Shown: piece by piece, positions 55,329 through 64,000 of the stretch | Position numbering within the stretch: the first letter of the stretch is position 1 | Layout of the letters: each line of letters opens with the position of its first letter | From: Adineta vaga | Lineage: Eukaryota > Rotifera | Assembly (NCBI GenBank): GCA_021613535.1 | Contig: CP075495.1 | Location: 15,438,001-15,502,000, forward strand | Reading direction: 5' to 3' | Length of the DNA: 64,000 nt | Notes under the pieces: model-generated | Databases searched by the model: none | What the model was told of the DNA's origin: nothing | What the model saw: the letters and a program-made list of their open reading frames with translations, nothing else | Program-made: the position numbers and the translations under genes

Positions 55329-57118
55329 TCATAATGATGGAAAATATTCATGAAGATGTTCTGTACACATAAATTGTTCTTTTACAAGAAGACGTTTCAC
55401 TTTGCTGCATGTGAGGCGAGTTGAATCATTGGTGAAATAGTTGGTAACCGACCAAAGTGAAAAAAAACTGACTTTAAGTGTTGACAAACAAGGTAAATGA
55501 CAATGATGATCAACAAGAAATTGTTCAACATAATCTATATGACAATTTTCAACGTCAAGATACAAAAGTTTAGGAAATGTGATCAATGTTCTTGGTTGTT
55601 GGTTGACTTTTTGTGGCACATTATTAAAAATTACCAACTTTCTCAAAACAGGAAAGCTTTGAGAGATGATTTGATAAAATTCATGTTCAAATGGAAGTAT
55701 GTCCGTCATCATTACGCAAAGAACTTTTTCAAAAGTACGCTGTTGAAAAGAATTAGATAAAGATAAAAAGTTAAAAAATTCATATGGAAGAGAAAAGATT
55801 TGACATCTGCTATAGAATTCGTGTGAAAGTGAATATTCATTACATACAATTTCGTTTGGTTTTGGAAAAATATCAAGATGCGAAACAATTGGTCCGAATC
55901 CTCTTCCAATAAAACTACGTTGAATATCTTCATTTGATGAAAGAACAAGATCACTCTGATATCTCCGAATTGCTGTTTCTATATAGAAGGTAAATTTGTT
56001 CAATCGTGACATATAACTGAGAATATCATCATGTAATTGAATACCATCGATATAATTCGAATGAAATCTAATAATTGACAGAAATAATGTCAATGCTTCA
56101 AGATTGATCATTCGTTGAAGTAATGGAATAATCATCTCATCGCAAGAATATATACGCAGATTTGAGGATAATGAGAATTGTTTCAATTTCAAAATCGGTT
56201 CCTAGAAGAAATCAACCTTTATCGATCAAAAAAATTCTTTATTTCTCTTTAAAACTAAATGTCATTTACCTTGTCTCTTTTCATCAATGATGTATATCTA
56301 ATTAGTTCTACATGTATACTTAATATTGATAAAGAAGGAAAATGTCCATCGAATAAATAAAGACAATCATTGAAAGAATCAACACTGATGTTTAATTCAC
56401 TCAAAATTTCAGATTTACAATTCATTGATGAAAATTCAACAGACCATATCCCGAACCTGTAATTGTATGGACAAAAATGAAATTTAATTAGTCGTTCACA
56501 TAAATTTAAAATCAAATCAAATATCATTGAGTCATATTCAATAGCTGCTTCATCTATTGATTCATAATTCATAGTGAGAGTTGTAATTTGTTTCTTGAGA
56601 AGATTGCGGAAAATCTCATCACCTAGAATTAACAAACAAGAAAAGGAAACAACCATTCAGAGATCATTTTGTTTATATGATTATTTTCTAAGAAAAATTA
56701 ATCTAAAACGACATGAATTACCTTTCAAGAAATCGAAAAACAACTTTTTATCGAGATGTACCAGTGATAATGAATGAAGTTGAGGATAATCCGTTGTATG
56801 TATAACTCGTTCGATTGAAGGCTGTTCAATAATCAATTCATTGACTTGATACTTAATACGAGACAAAACATTTTGACAAATTCTTTCACATACATAATCA
56901 TCGGTTAAATAGAAACGATAAAAATGTAATTGCATGTTTAAACAAGTCATATCGAGAATACGAATATAATTTGGATTTAACACTAATTGATTCAATCGTT
57001 CAGTAACATCCACAAGTGAATAAAGAACATCGACCATGCTTAGTTGTTTTATGATGATCAATAAAATTTCATTAGGTAAATCGAGTAGAATCAGAGATGT
57101 TCTACTTGAACTATTCAT
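55329..57118 (-). CDS. F-box protein with LRR-like C-terminal region
   Basis: Three exons: 57118-56722, 56622-56270 and 56201-55329; 1623 nt, 540 aa. The N-terminal F-box is LILLDLPNEILLIIIKQLSM, VDVLYSLVDVTERL. The rest is a long alpha/beta region of about 25-residue irregular leucine-rich repeats (NLEALTLFLSIIRF, PVLRKLVIFNNVP, PKLLYLDVENCHIDYVEQFL). Such proteins are substrate receptors of SCF ubiquitin ligases through Skp1 binding. All introns are GT-AG and in frame, so this copy appears functional. It is the intact relative of the two broken copies at 48811-50476 and 61915-62958. Start: ATG 57118; the frame upstream has no ATG. Confidence 0.85.
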
Positions 57119-57730
57119 CTCTATTTCATTCAAGTCAACATTATATGTTCATTTATATATGTAAAAATATCTATTGTTCGTATTGTCATCTGAGAAAACA
57201 ATGAAGAAGAAATATATCTATGAAAATGATTGGCTTTCATTAAATAATGCACATAAAAGTCATTTCAAGGGCAAAAGCAATGAGCAATTATTATGATACG
57301 AATACGACGAATAGGACGTGTTTGTGCGCGTTCTGACGTATTGTGTAATTATTCATCTTAAGAAAACGAATTTGTCATCCGTTCGTCTCGCTCTGAATGG
57401 TCAACATTTCATCAATCTCTATTGAGTGGTGTCCATTGACGAAAATGACTATTGCTATACTGACACAATTCTGAGATACGTCCGTGTTCGCATGATATTC
57501 AAAATTATAAGACGTCTTGGTCGTAATTTTCAATTCAAGTAACACTGGAAAAAGATTTCTTTTGTCTTTCTTGACATTTTTAAGGACGAAATGAAAATCT
57601 GTATTCACTTCGACGATAGCAATTTCGTCTAAAAGTCTTTTCGACTCGGAAGACGGTGCATAAGTGAGAGTGAGAAACAGAAAAGTCTTTTCATGATAAT
57701 TTTTTCGGTGAAGGGGTACGCAATCGCGAT
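57119..57730. other. Spacer with an unassigned minus-strand frame
   Basis: A 152-codon minus frame spans 57833-57375. Its last part (TKTSYNFEYHANTDVSQNC, SIAIVIFVNGHHSIEI) has reasonable composition, but plus-strand frames over the same DNA look equally coding-like. I cannot decide which, if either, is real. Confidence 0.3.
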
Positions 57731-58500
57731 AAATGATACATCTAATGATGAAGATCTTTTGTTTTTTCTTTGAATTCAAAGCGTTCTTCTCTACTTTTGT
57801 ATTTTCAAGTGATTTCATTGAATACATTCCCATTGATATTCTGGCTCATCGTCAGCCCATATACGAAATGAGAGACGAATATAGTGTTAATGTGATCGAC
57901 AATGGAACGGAACTATTGAAGATAATCTTTATCAATTCTATGGACCAATTAGAATATCGATTGATGAACCAGCAAATACATTGGATATTGTCGATCACCG
58001 AAATGTTCGAACTCAAATGATTTTTTTCAACGAGTTTCTTCGTTTCAGCCAAGTGCTGATTTTCGACGTATATTTTCCTATTCGTATTGATATAAATAAT
58101 ATTTTAGTAACCAACAATGTAAGAATTGTGTTGGCATAGTTCTTTATTCAAGAGGAGAATGTTTACCAAATAAATACGATAAAAAATCATATCATCAAAT
58201 GATCTTTTCAAACCGGTTCTGAAGAAGAACAAGTCAATCTCTTTCAAGATTTCTTCGCTCTTGATTCGAGCAATTCTTGCGCTCGGTCACGGTCGAGATA
58301 TAATGAACTAGAAGTAATAACATTAGCTAGATCACTCAACGCTACTACTGATAATGATTCGACCTATGATGCGAATATACGTAATCTAGTCAAAACCATC
58401 CTTGACAAAGCAAACAAAGTGATGTATATTGTCGCTTGTTTAATCAGAAAATGCATTGCCTTTCCACTGCAAAAAGAGATGTGTTTGTTATTCCGTTGAT
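57731..58500 (+). pseudogene. Frame-shifted coding-like remnant, unknown family
   Basis: Successive plus-strand frames look protein-coding: EYIPIDILAHRQPIYEMRDE (57820-57880), GPIRISIDEPANTLDIVDHR with FLRFSQVLIFDVYFPIRI (57945-58090), CKNCVGIVLYSRGECLPNKY (58110-58210), and NLFQDFFALDSSNSCARSRS with IRNLVKTILDKANKVMYIV (58200-58498, ending TGA). Sequence use is balanced but each switch needs a frameshift. This is a decayed gene or element; no family recognised. Confidence 0.4.
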
Positions 58501-60047
58501 AAGCACGAAGAAAAATGAGTTCATGTTGATAAATGTGAAGATAAGTTCTAGGTCGAAACAATATATCTTATTATTTAAATGAACTGTAATTGGTTTTGAA
58601 CTCGATAGCCGGAATAATCTCTATACTAGTAACCATAATAATCATCATATTCACTAGTTTTGATTGAAAAATGACATATTATGTTCTGCATTTGCATCAA
58701 ATTTTTTTCTTCTTCTTCTCAATTAAGTCTACTCACCTGATTCTGACTTTTTCTCTTTAGAATGTATTCAAAAAAATTTGAATCACTTTTCAGCAGATAA
58801 TACCAATGTTCATTTTATCATTTTCTTCTGTGTTTTTCAATTCTGTCTATTTCTTTTTTCACTTATATCATTGTCTATTGAATTTCAATGTGGATTTCTA
58901 TCTAACTATATTGATTAGAAAAGACTATTTTTTTATCGTTTTTAATCTTCTATATAAACTTCTATAAATTGACGATGATGTTTGTCAAGAAGAATTTCTT
59001 TTCATCATTTTCAATGATAAGAAAATCGAATCAGATCGAATCAAAATTTATCTGTTTAATCGATCAACATCGATCTCTTCTCTTTCGATCATAATATTGA
59101 GATAGTATGAACAGCTCTTATCTCTATTCGATACGTTGAACAGAGACATGAAAACAGTTAATAGTATTATGAGATCATCATCATCATTATCGATAATAAC
59201 GTATCAAATATAAGATATAAACATAAACCGCGTAAAAACCATTTTGTCACTTGGAAGATCTTTATCTTTACGAAAAGCACTCCCTCATAAATTTTGCATG
59301 AAAAGAAGTAGAAGCTTCAACAATCTCTTTGGTTTTAAAACGTATCTTTCTGAAATCTTTTGATTTGAACACACTTGATACATATACTTCTTGTTTCTTA
59401 ATATCGTTTGCATGCATTTTTACATCACCATTAGTGTCTGCTGATGCAGTTCTAATGGGTAGATAAGATCAAATGAAGTTCGCAGTATTTTGAATTTCTT
59501 CATCGATAATCCGGCGTAAGAAAAAACAAATTTTTATAGAAAAGTTGCATGTGAAATTTTTTCAAACCGTGGATATTTTTCTTCAGTGACGTAACCAGAA
59601 ATTTGACGGTGAAGGGACGGTGGGAGCTCAACCGTCTAAATTCGGTCTTCTGGTGGGGTTCGCTACATGCATCAATCAGAAATGGAAAAACGAATGAATG
59701 AATAGAAAAAGATGTATTCATTCATTTTGATTTTGTTTCGTTTGAGAGATTGATTTTTTTTGGTAAGGTCCCAGACACACTGAAAATGATGAGCTATTTT
59801 ATTTTATCGTCAACAAAAGAATTTGATCAGTGAATTATCGTCTAAATAATTTGAAGTCAGCTATCTATCGAAAATCTCTGCATTTCTTTCCATGTTTTCG
59901 CTTAAACGATTAACATAAACCACCCTAGGAAGACATCTATTGAAAGTGTATTTATATAAAGGGCGGCAGCAGAAAGAAAATATGGATATTGGATTGAGGT
60001 TCGCTAATCGGTAGTCGGTACTTAAATTCATTTACAAAAGTTTCACG
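58501..60047. other. Spacer with a possible hAT-like terminus
   Basis: Mostly AT-rich with no gene. A GC-richer stretch at 59585-59670 begins CAGTGACGTAACCAGAAAT, which resembles the CAGTGGCGTAGCCAG-type ends of some hAT-like transposons. The matching opposite end was not found, so it is at most a relic. Nothing else recognised. Confidence 0.35.
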
Positions 60048-61462
60048 ATGCAAAATAACGAATTATTTTTCAGCAATGTTGAAAAAGTCAAAGATGTATG
60101 AATAAAATTCTTTCTTTTCACCAAATGTATAAGTTTCGCATTTTTCTCAAATTTAGGTAAATGGAATCCAACAATTAGTTGAAGTCTTACATGAAGAAAA
60201 AGTAGCTGCTGAAGAAAAACTACGAAAAGCTCAACAAGAAAATTCGGATCAACAAATTCTTGATGATATTCTACAGGAAATTACTCAAATCGTAAGTAAA
60301 ATGAAATTCGTCGATGACATTGGCGTAAATATTGCAGAAAAAAAAGATAGTGCAATACGAGGAGAAGATAATGAACCAGTAAAGAAGAAAGTCAAAACCA
60401 AAATTGATCCTTCCTTAGGCGAAGGTATGAATAAAATAAATTTTTATATATTTTTATGAATATATACATGTACGTCATTGATGATGATGAATCTTTTCAT
60501 TTAGGCAAACATTTTAAAACAAGTTCAGATTTCGTCTTGACCGAATGGGATGATGATTTTATCATAATAGGTATTAAATACATATTCGAACATTATGTTC
60601 TATTCCAAGTAAATATTATAAGAATCTCGAAATAATTAGGCAATTTAATATATCACTTCTTTTTCGTTTAGTTTCATATTTTCAATATGTTAGATAATCA
60701 ATCAATTTATGAAGTTGTTGTTGAAATGGATACATCAGCTAAAGGTTTTCAAATTGTACATTCTGATTCATGTTCAGAAATACATTATGGTGTCTATGGT
60801 CAAGCTAATACATATGTTCGATTAGCTGAATCTTCATCAAATGTCACTGGAACATTATCATGTAAAATGAAATATAAAATTGATGACAATGATCCAGATC
60901 TTGATGAATATGATGAAGCAGAAAAGTATTTTGATGAATTTAAAGTATGATCTTTTTTATTGGTGATTTTCTTATTTATTCGGATTTATTTTCTTTGTAT
61001 AGTTCAAAGATATTGAAGTTACAATCAATGATCATTTACAAGAAAAGTACCAACGAGATTGTTTAACTTTATGGAAAAAAATCGGAGAAAAAAATGAATT
61101 TAAATATTTTTCAACATTATCAATAACAACAATTGGAGGTTACTTTTTTTACTCTTCTCATTTCATCTTATTTTACTGTTTATTGTTTAGAATGTATGAA
61201 CCAAATCATTAATTTGATGGGAATGACATTATGTGAAAAATCGGCTAAAGTGAATGAAGAGGAAACGATACATACAATTTATTTAGGTGGTATTTATCGG
61301 AATGGACATGACGTACTTGTTCAAGTTCAATTAAAGCCAGGAGGAAGGTCAGCCGTTTTACCTACAACAACAACCACAACAACAACAACAGAAATGCAGT
61401 TGACTATCCGTTCCACCGATAGCTCTGTTGCTCAAGTGATTGGTTCAGCTATTAAATATTAA
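60048..61462 (+). CDS. Coatomer gamma appendage-domain protein with a novel N-terminus
   Basis: Six exons: 60048-60095, 60157-60424, 60505-60608, 60672-60944, 61003-61138 and 61191-61462; 1101 nt, 366 aa. Residues from about 106 match the C-terminal appendage of the COPI gamma subunit (COPG): FVLTEWDDDFIIIGIKYIFE, HYVLFQFHIFNMLDNQS, FKDIEVTINDHLQEKY, INLMGMTLCEKSAKV and TIHTIYLGGIYRNGHDVLVQ. The HEAT/adaptin trunk of normal COPG (about 550 residues) is absent. A 105-residue helical, charged N-terminus (VLHEEKVAAEEKLRKAQQEN) of unknown origin replaces it. The appendage binds ARF-GAPs and other vesicle-coat factors, so the protein could act as a free appendage. A Thr run (from an ACA repeat) interrupts the last subdomain. 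Confidence 0.85.
61362..61390. repeat. Coding (ACA)n microsatellite
   Basis: ACA/ACC repeat encoding nine or more consecutive Thr residues within the COPG appendage gene; a likely length-variable site. Confidence 0.75.
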
Positions 61463-61914
61463 ATAAAAGTAACATTTCAGATTTTCAATTCTTTTTTCTC
61501 TTATTATTTTTATTGTTGTGTGCAACTTTTTGTTGATATAAAACCTTCTGATGATAATTTTCAGTTTACGAGAATACATCAGTGAACATTGATTTATTTA
61601 CATATCATGATTTAGAAGTCTTATGAAAAATAACATCAAGACCATGAGATAGAACTGCGACACGCCATCATCAACCAAAAAATGCACAAAAAACAAATAG
61701 ATGATATTCTATTTTAACGTCATCAATTTTCATTTTATTTTTTTTTCTCGTTTTACTTGAACCAGATGTTGAACATAGTGATGTGATACAATTACAATGA
61801 GTAAGATGAGGTTATTTCTGAATTTCTGAATTTTGATTTGATGGCCCATAGATGTGCACGATTAAGAAAAGAAAATAATGATACTCGTAAACAAATTGAT
61901 TTATTATGTTAAAT
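61463..61914. other. Spacer, no gene seen
   Basis: AT-rich 3' flank of the appendage gene up to where homology to the F-box pseudogene copy begins. Nothing recognised. Confidence 0.35.
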
Positions 61915-62958
61915 GTGAATTGATTTAGTTGTAATATTTGGTTAAGAATCTTTCTTTTTTAAATTATCTCCATGAATAAACGTGTTCCTGTAACAGATTA
62001 GAAAATATAAATGAAATCATTTTGAATTTAACATTCGATACAACAGTGGAATAACTAATTCATCATAGGCACTTGAATCTTGATTACAATATAATGAAAA
62101 ACATTCTAAATTAGGTAAATTTTCCTAGAAAAATGATTCTACTTAAATCAGTTAGATGTTAATACAAATAATCTACCGTTTTACTGATTGTTTCATGTGC
62201 CGAAAGATGAATGACAGAAATATTAACATGAAATATTCGAAGTTGAGGTAACCGTCCATCAAGTAGATAAAGACAATCGGAGAAAAATTTGACATTAGCA
62301 TGTAGTTCTAGGGGAGTTTTGGACAATTAATAATTGGATATAAAGTCACAAATAATATGCATTGAGCAAAATTTGAAAATGATTTGAAGTTTAAATACTT
62401 TAGATTGATAAACATAGTAAAGATGTCTGCAGATATAATCGTTTTTTCATTTTCTGCTGAAAACTGTTTCTCATTTGTACGAGTATGAATAGTAAGTGAT
62501 GTAATTTGATTTGAAATCAATCCATCAAATTAGTTTCATCTAAATATATGAATACGAAATAATGAGAATTAAATTAGAATATCATACCAGCAAACAGATG
62601 TTTGGCTTTTTCTTTTTCAAGATTAAATAAACCAAGTCCATAAAGATTAGCATAATTTCTATAAAAGATACGTTCTATACTTGATGATGATTCCACGTCG
62701 AGCCATTGGATTTTATGATAAATCGAAGGTAAAATTTGTAAAATGAAACGATCAAGTATTGTAGTGGATAATGAATCAATGAATTGAATTATCGGAGAAA
62801 CGTCTCATCAATGTTAAATGAATTGTAAAAGCTGAATCATGTGCAAATGTATTCAGCCTTTTATTAGCATTTATCAAAGAAAAAAGTACTTCATCATTGG
62901 GCAAATTTTTGAAAATTATCGCAAGAATTTCATCAGGCAAATCATTCAATTGAACCAT
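61915..62958 (-). pseudogene. F-box protein pseudogene, copy 2
   Basis: Homologous along its length to copy 1 (about 49430-50476) but independently broken. The F-box MVQLNDLPDEILAIIFKNL is intact here, where copy 1 has a frameshift. An insertion at about 62776 then ends the frame after RRFSDNSIH. Further down, the NQITSLTIHTRTNE block sits in a different frame, and the 3' third of the gene is missing beyond 61915. The first-intron donor after the AKHLFAG block is kept. Confidence 0.75.
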
Positions 62959-63056
62959 TGAGTGTGTCATTATTATTTTCACTACTCTTGATTTGCTTGC
63001 CACTTTGAAACGTGATCATTTATATTGTTTATATTCATTTTCTCTATTTGACTTTA

Positions 63057-63233
63057 CGCAGAAAACAGACAGAAAAAGTGAATTAAGTTCAAATTGAATG
63101 GGACGTCCAATTGGGTCATTATCGTCTTGAGTTACGTTAAGTCATCTTTTTTAGATGATTTAAGAGACAAAACGCAATTGTATGGGTTGATTCAATTTTA
63201 AATTTAATTCACTTTTTCTGTCTGTTTTCGGCC
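63057..63233. mobile_element. 177-bp foldback MITE at the F-box/FNT junction (copy 2)
   Basis: Same element as at 50575-50750, with slightly decayed left tip (CGCAGAAAACAGACAG) and intact right tip. Flanked by TTA on both sides (63054-63056 and 63234-63236), which supports a 3-bp target duplication. Confidence 0.8.
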
Positions 63234-63475
63234 TTACTGTTCAAATGGGAATGTTACTTGGTGCAAACGTTTCGATTGGACAATATATTTTAGTTGTTTT
63301 ATTACCAGTGACAGGTGGAAATATTATTGGTGGAGGATTTTTTGTTGGATATTTAAATTGGTATTTATATTTCGCTAAACAATCGAATGAACATATCGAT
63401 GTTGATGCCGAATTAGTACCTGTACCAACGGTTTATCACAGTGTAAAGCAGAATGATGATACTGTTCGACCCTAA
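63234..63475 (+). pseudogene. Truncated FNT transporter (C-terminal fragment, copy 2)
   Basis: Begins at the foldback element with TTACTGTTCAAATGGG, at the same FNT position as fragment 1. It encodes the last two helices (GMLLGANVSIGQYILVVLLP ... GGGFFVGYLNWYLYFAKQ) and the FNT2-type tail. Only a handful of base differences from 52790-53031 were counted by eye over about 240 bp. Lacks the pore His and Lys region, so non-functional. Confidence 0.85.
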
Positions 63476-63714
63476 TTTAATCAATTTATGCAAAAAGAAA
63501 AGAAGAAAATAATCAACAGATTCTTTTTTTTCTTTTCAAGTCTTTTAGAAATTTTTAAGTGTTTTGTGTATCTTTCCTTTTAGTTTAGTTTATTTTGAAA
63601 AGAATAATAAATAAATAAATAAATAAATAATAGATTTATTTTGCATATATAAATATCACTTTTATTCATTATCACAAAAGTTTGAAGAACGAAATCAATC
63701 AGTCTATTTTACGG

Positions 63715-64000
63715 ATGTTGAATCTAAGGTGCATATTTTTGATATTTATTCCTTTTTTGATTGAAGGAAGTGTGATTGATTTATCTCATTTTTCAATTCT
63801 AACTTCTCCATCATCTTATCCATCATATAAATTCAATATTCTTCATCATTTGACTGCCATCTCACCTTATTTTGATTCAGAATCCAATGAATTAAATCCT
63901 GATCCACCATTGGGTTGTACAATCGATAAAGCAATCTATTTAGTTCGTCATGGTTCTATCTATGCTAATGATTATGATTATGAACATACAATTGAACCAT
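63715..64000 (+). CDS. Histidine acid phosphatase copy 2 (runs off window)
   Basis: ATG 63715 begins a near-identical copy of the phosphatase at 53270: signal peptide, DLSHFSILTSPSSYPSYKF, then AIYLVRHGSIYANDYDYEHT at the window edge. The only change noticed is one base in the signal-peptide region (Phe to Leu). The RHG active site is present. Whether this copy keeps the middle segment and C-terminus that the first copy has lost cannot be seen here. It may be the intact parent gene or share the same lesions. Confidence 0.7.
   Translation, partial: MLNLRCIFLIFIPFLIEGSVIDLSHFSILTSPSSYPSYKFNILHHLTAISPYFDSESNELNPDPPLGCTIDKAIYLVRHGSIYANDYDYEHTIEP

Noticed and set aside
59500-59721. 73-codon minus ORF
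   Set aside because: Overlaps the GC-richer transposon-like relic at 59585-59670; no family features.
60301-60346. Possible 46-bp intron inside exon 2 of the coatomer appendage gene (GTAAGT...GCAG)
   Set aside because: Removing it shifts the frame and gives a stop within about 15 codons; leaving it in keeps a long open frame.

Overview
The window is nuclear DNA of a small, AT-rich invertebrate, most likely a bdelloid rotifer (Rotaria-like). This is an inference from four things. Genes are densely packed on both strands with very short GT-AG introns (about 46-75 bp), AT-biased codons and short spacers. There are animal families (class A GPCRs, RapGAP, TBC, coatomer gamma, SLC25, MRS2, F-box). 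Beside them sit families unusual for animals: formate/nitrite transporters, a CalB-like lipase, a phage tail-collar domain on a membrane anchor and a Dictyostelium DCD1-like hydrolase. NHL-repeat proteins are also present. No rRNA, tRNA or CRISPR array was recognised.

Layout. 1-1022: 3'-truncated alpha-galactosidase (GH27). 1270-5464: one five-exon gene with three tandem copies of a two-TM, Cys-rich-ectodomain module. 6050-8490: a GPCR and a membrane-anchored NYN-domain protein. 9680-10281: a broken NHL-repeat gene. 10988-12199: MRS2-type Mg2+ channel. 12532-18547: a pair of 157-aa paralogues of unknown function flanking a tiny hydrophilic protein gene and a GNAT acetyltransferase. 20149-27654: an orphan exon, an SLC25 carrier, a GNAT enzyme, an ERI1-like exonuclease, a purple acid phosphatase, a GPCR and a B-box/coiled-coil/CCHC protein. 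28748-36702: CalB-like lipase, tail-collar membrane protein, TPR protein, NHL-repeat protein, RapGAP. 36900-41064: a decayed gene, a GPCR and a secreted propeller-like protein with an in-frame TGA. 41357-46279: GPCR, DCD1/acid-ceramidase-like hydrolase, TBC protein. 46943-64000: an unstable segment with two FNT transporters, two truncated FNT copies, F-box genes and pseudogenes, a broken histidine phosphatase, three kinds of foldback/MITE element and a coatomer-gamma appendage-only gene. The last about 2 kb is a chimeric duplicate of two separate pieces lying near 49.4-50.98 kb and 52.8-53.6 kb.

The genes do not form one pathway. Neighbouring genes look independently transcribed. Several encode degradative or nutrient functions (galactosidase, lipase, acid phosphatases, FNT channels). 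Most gene models were built by joining exons at GT-AG sites that keep the frame; the coding sums divide by three, which supports them, but no transcript evidence was available.
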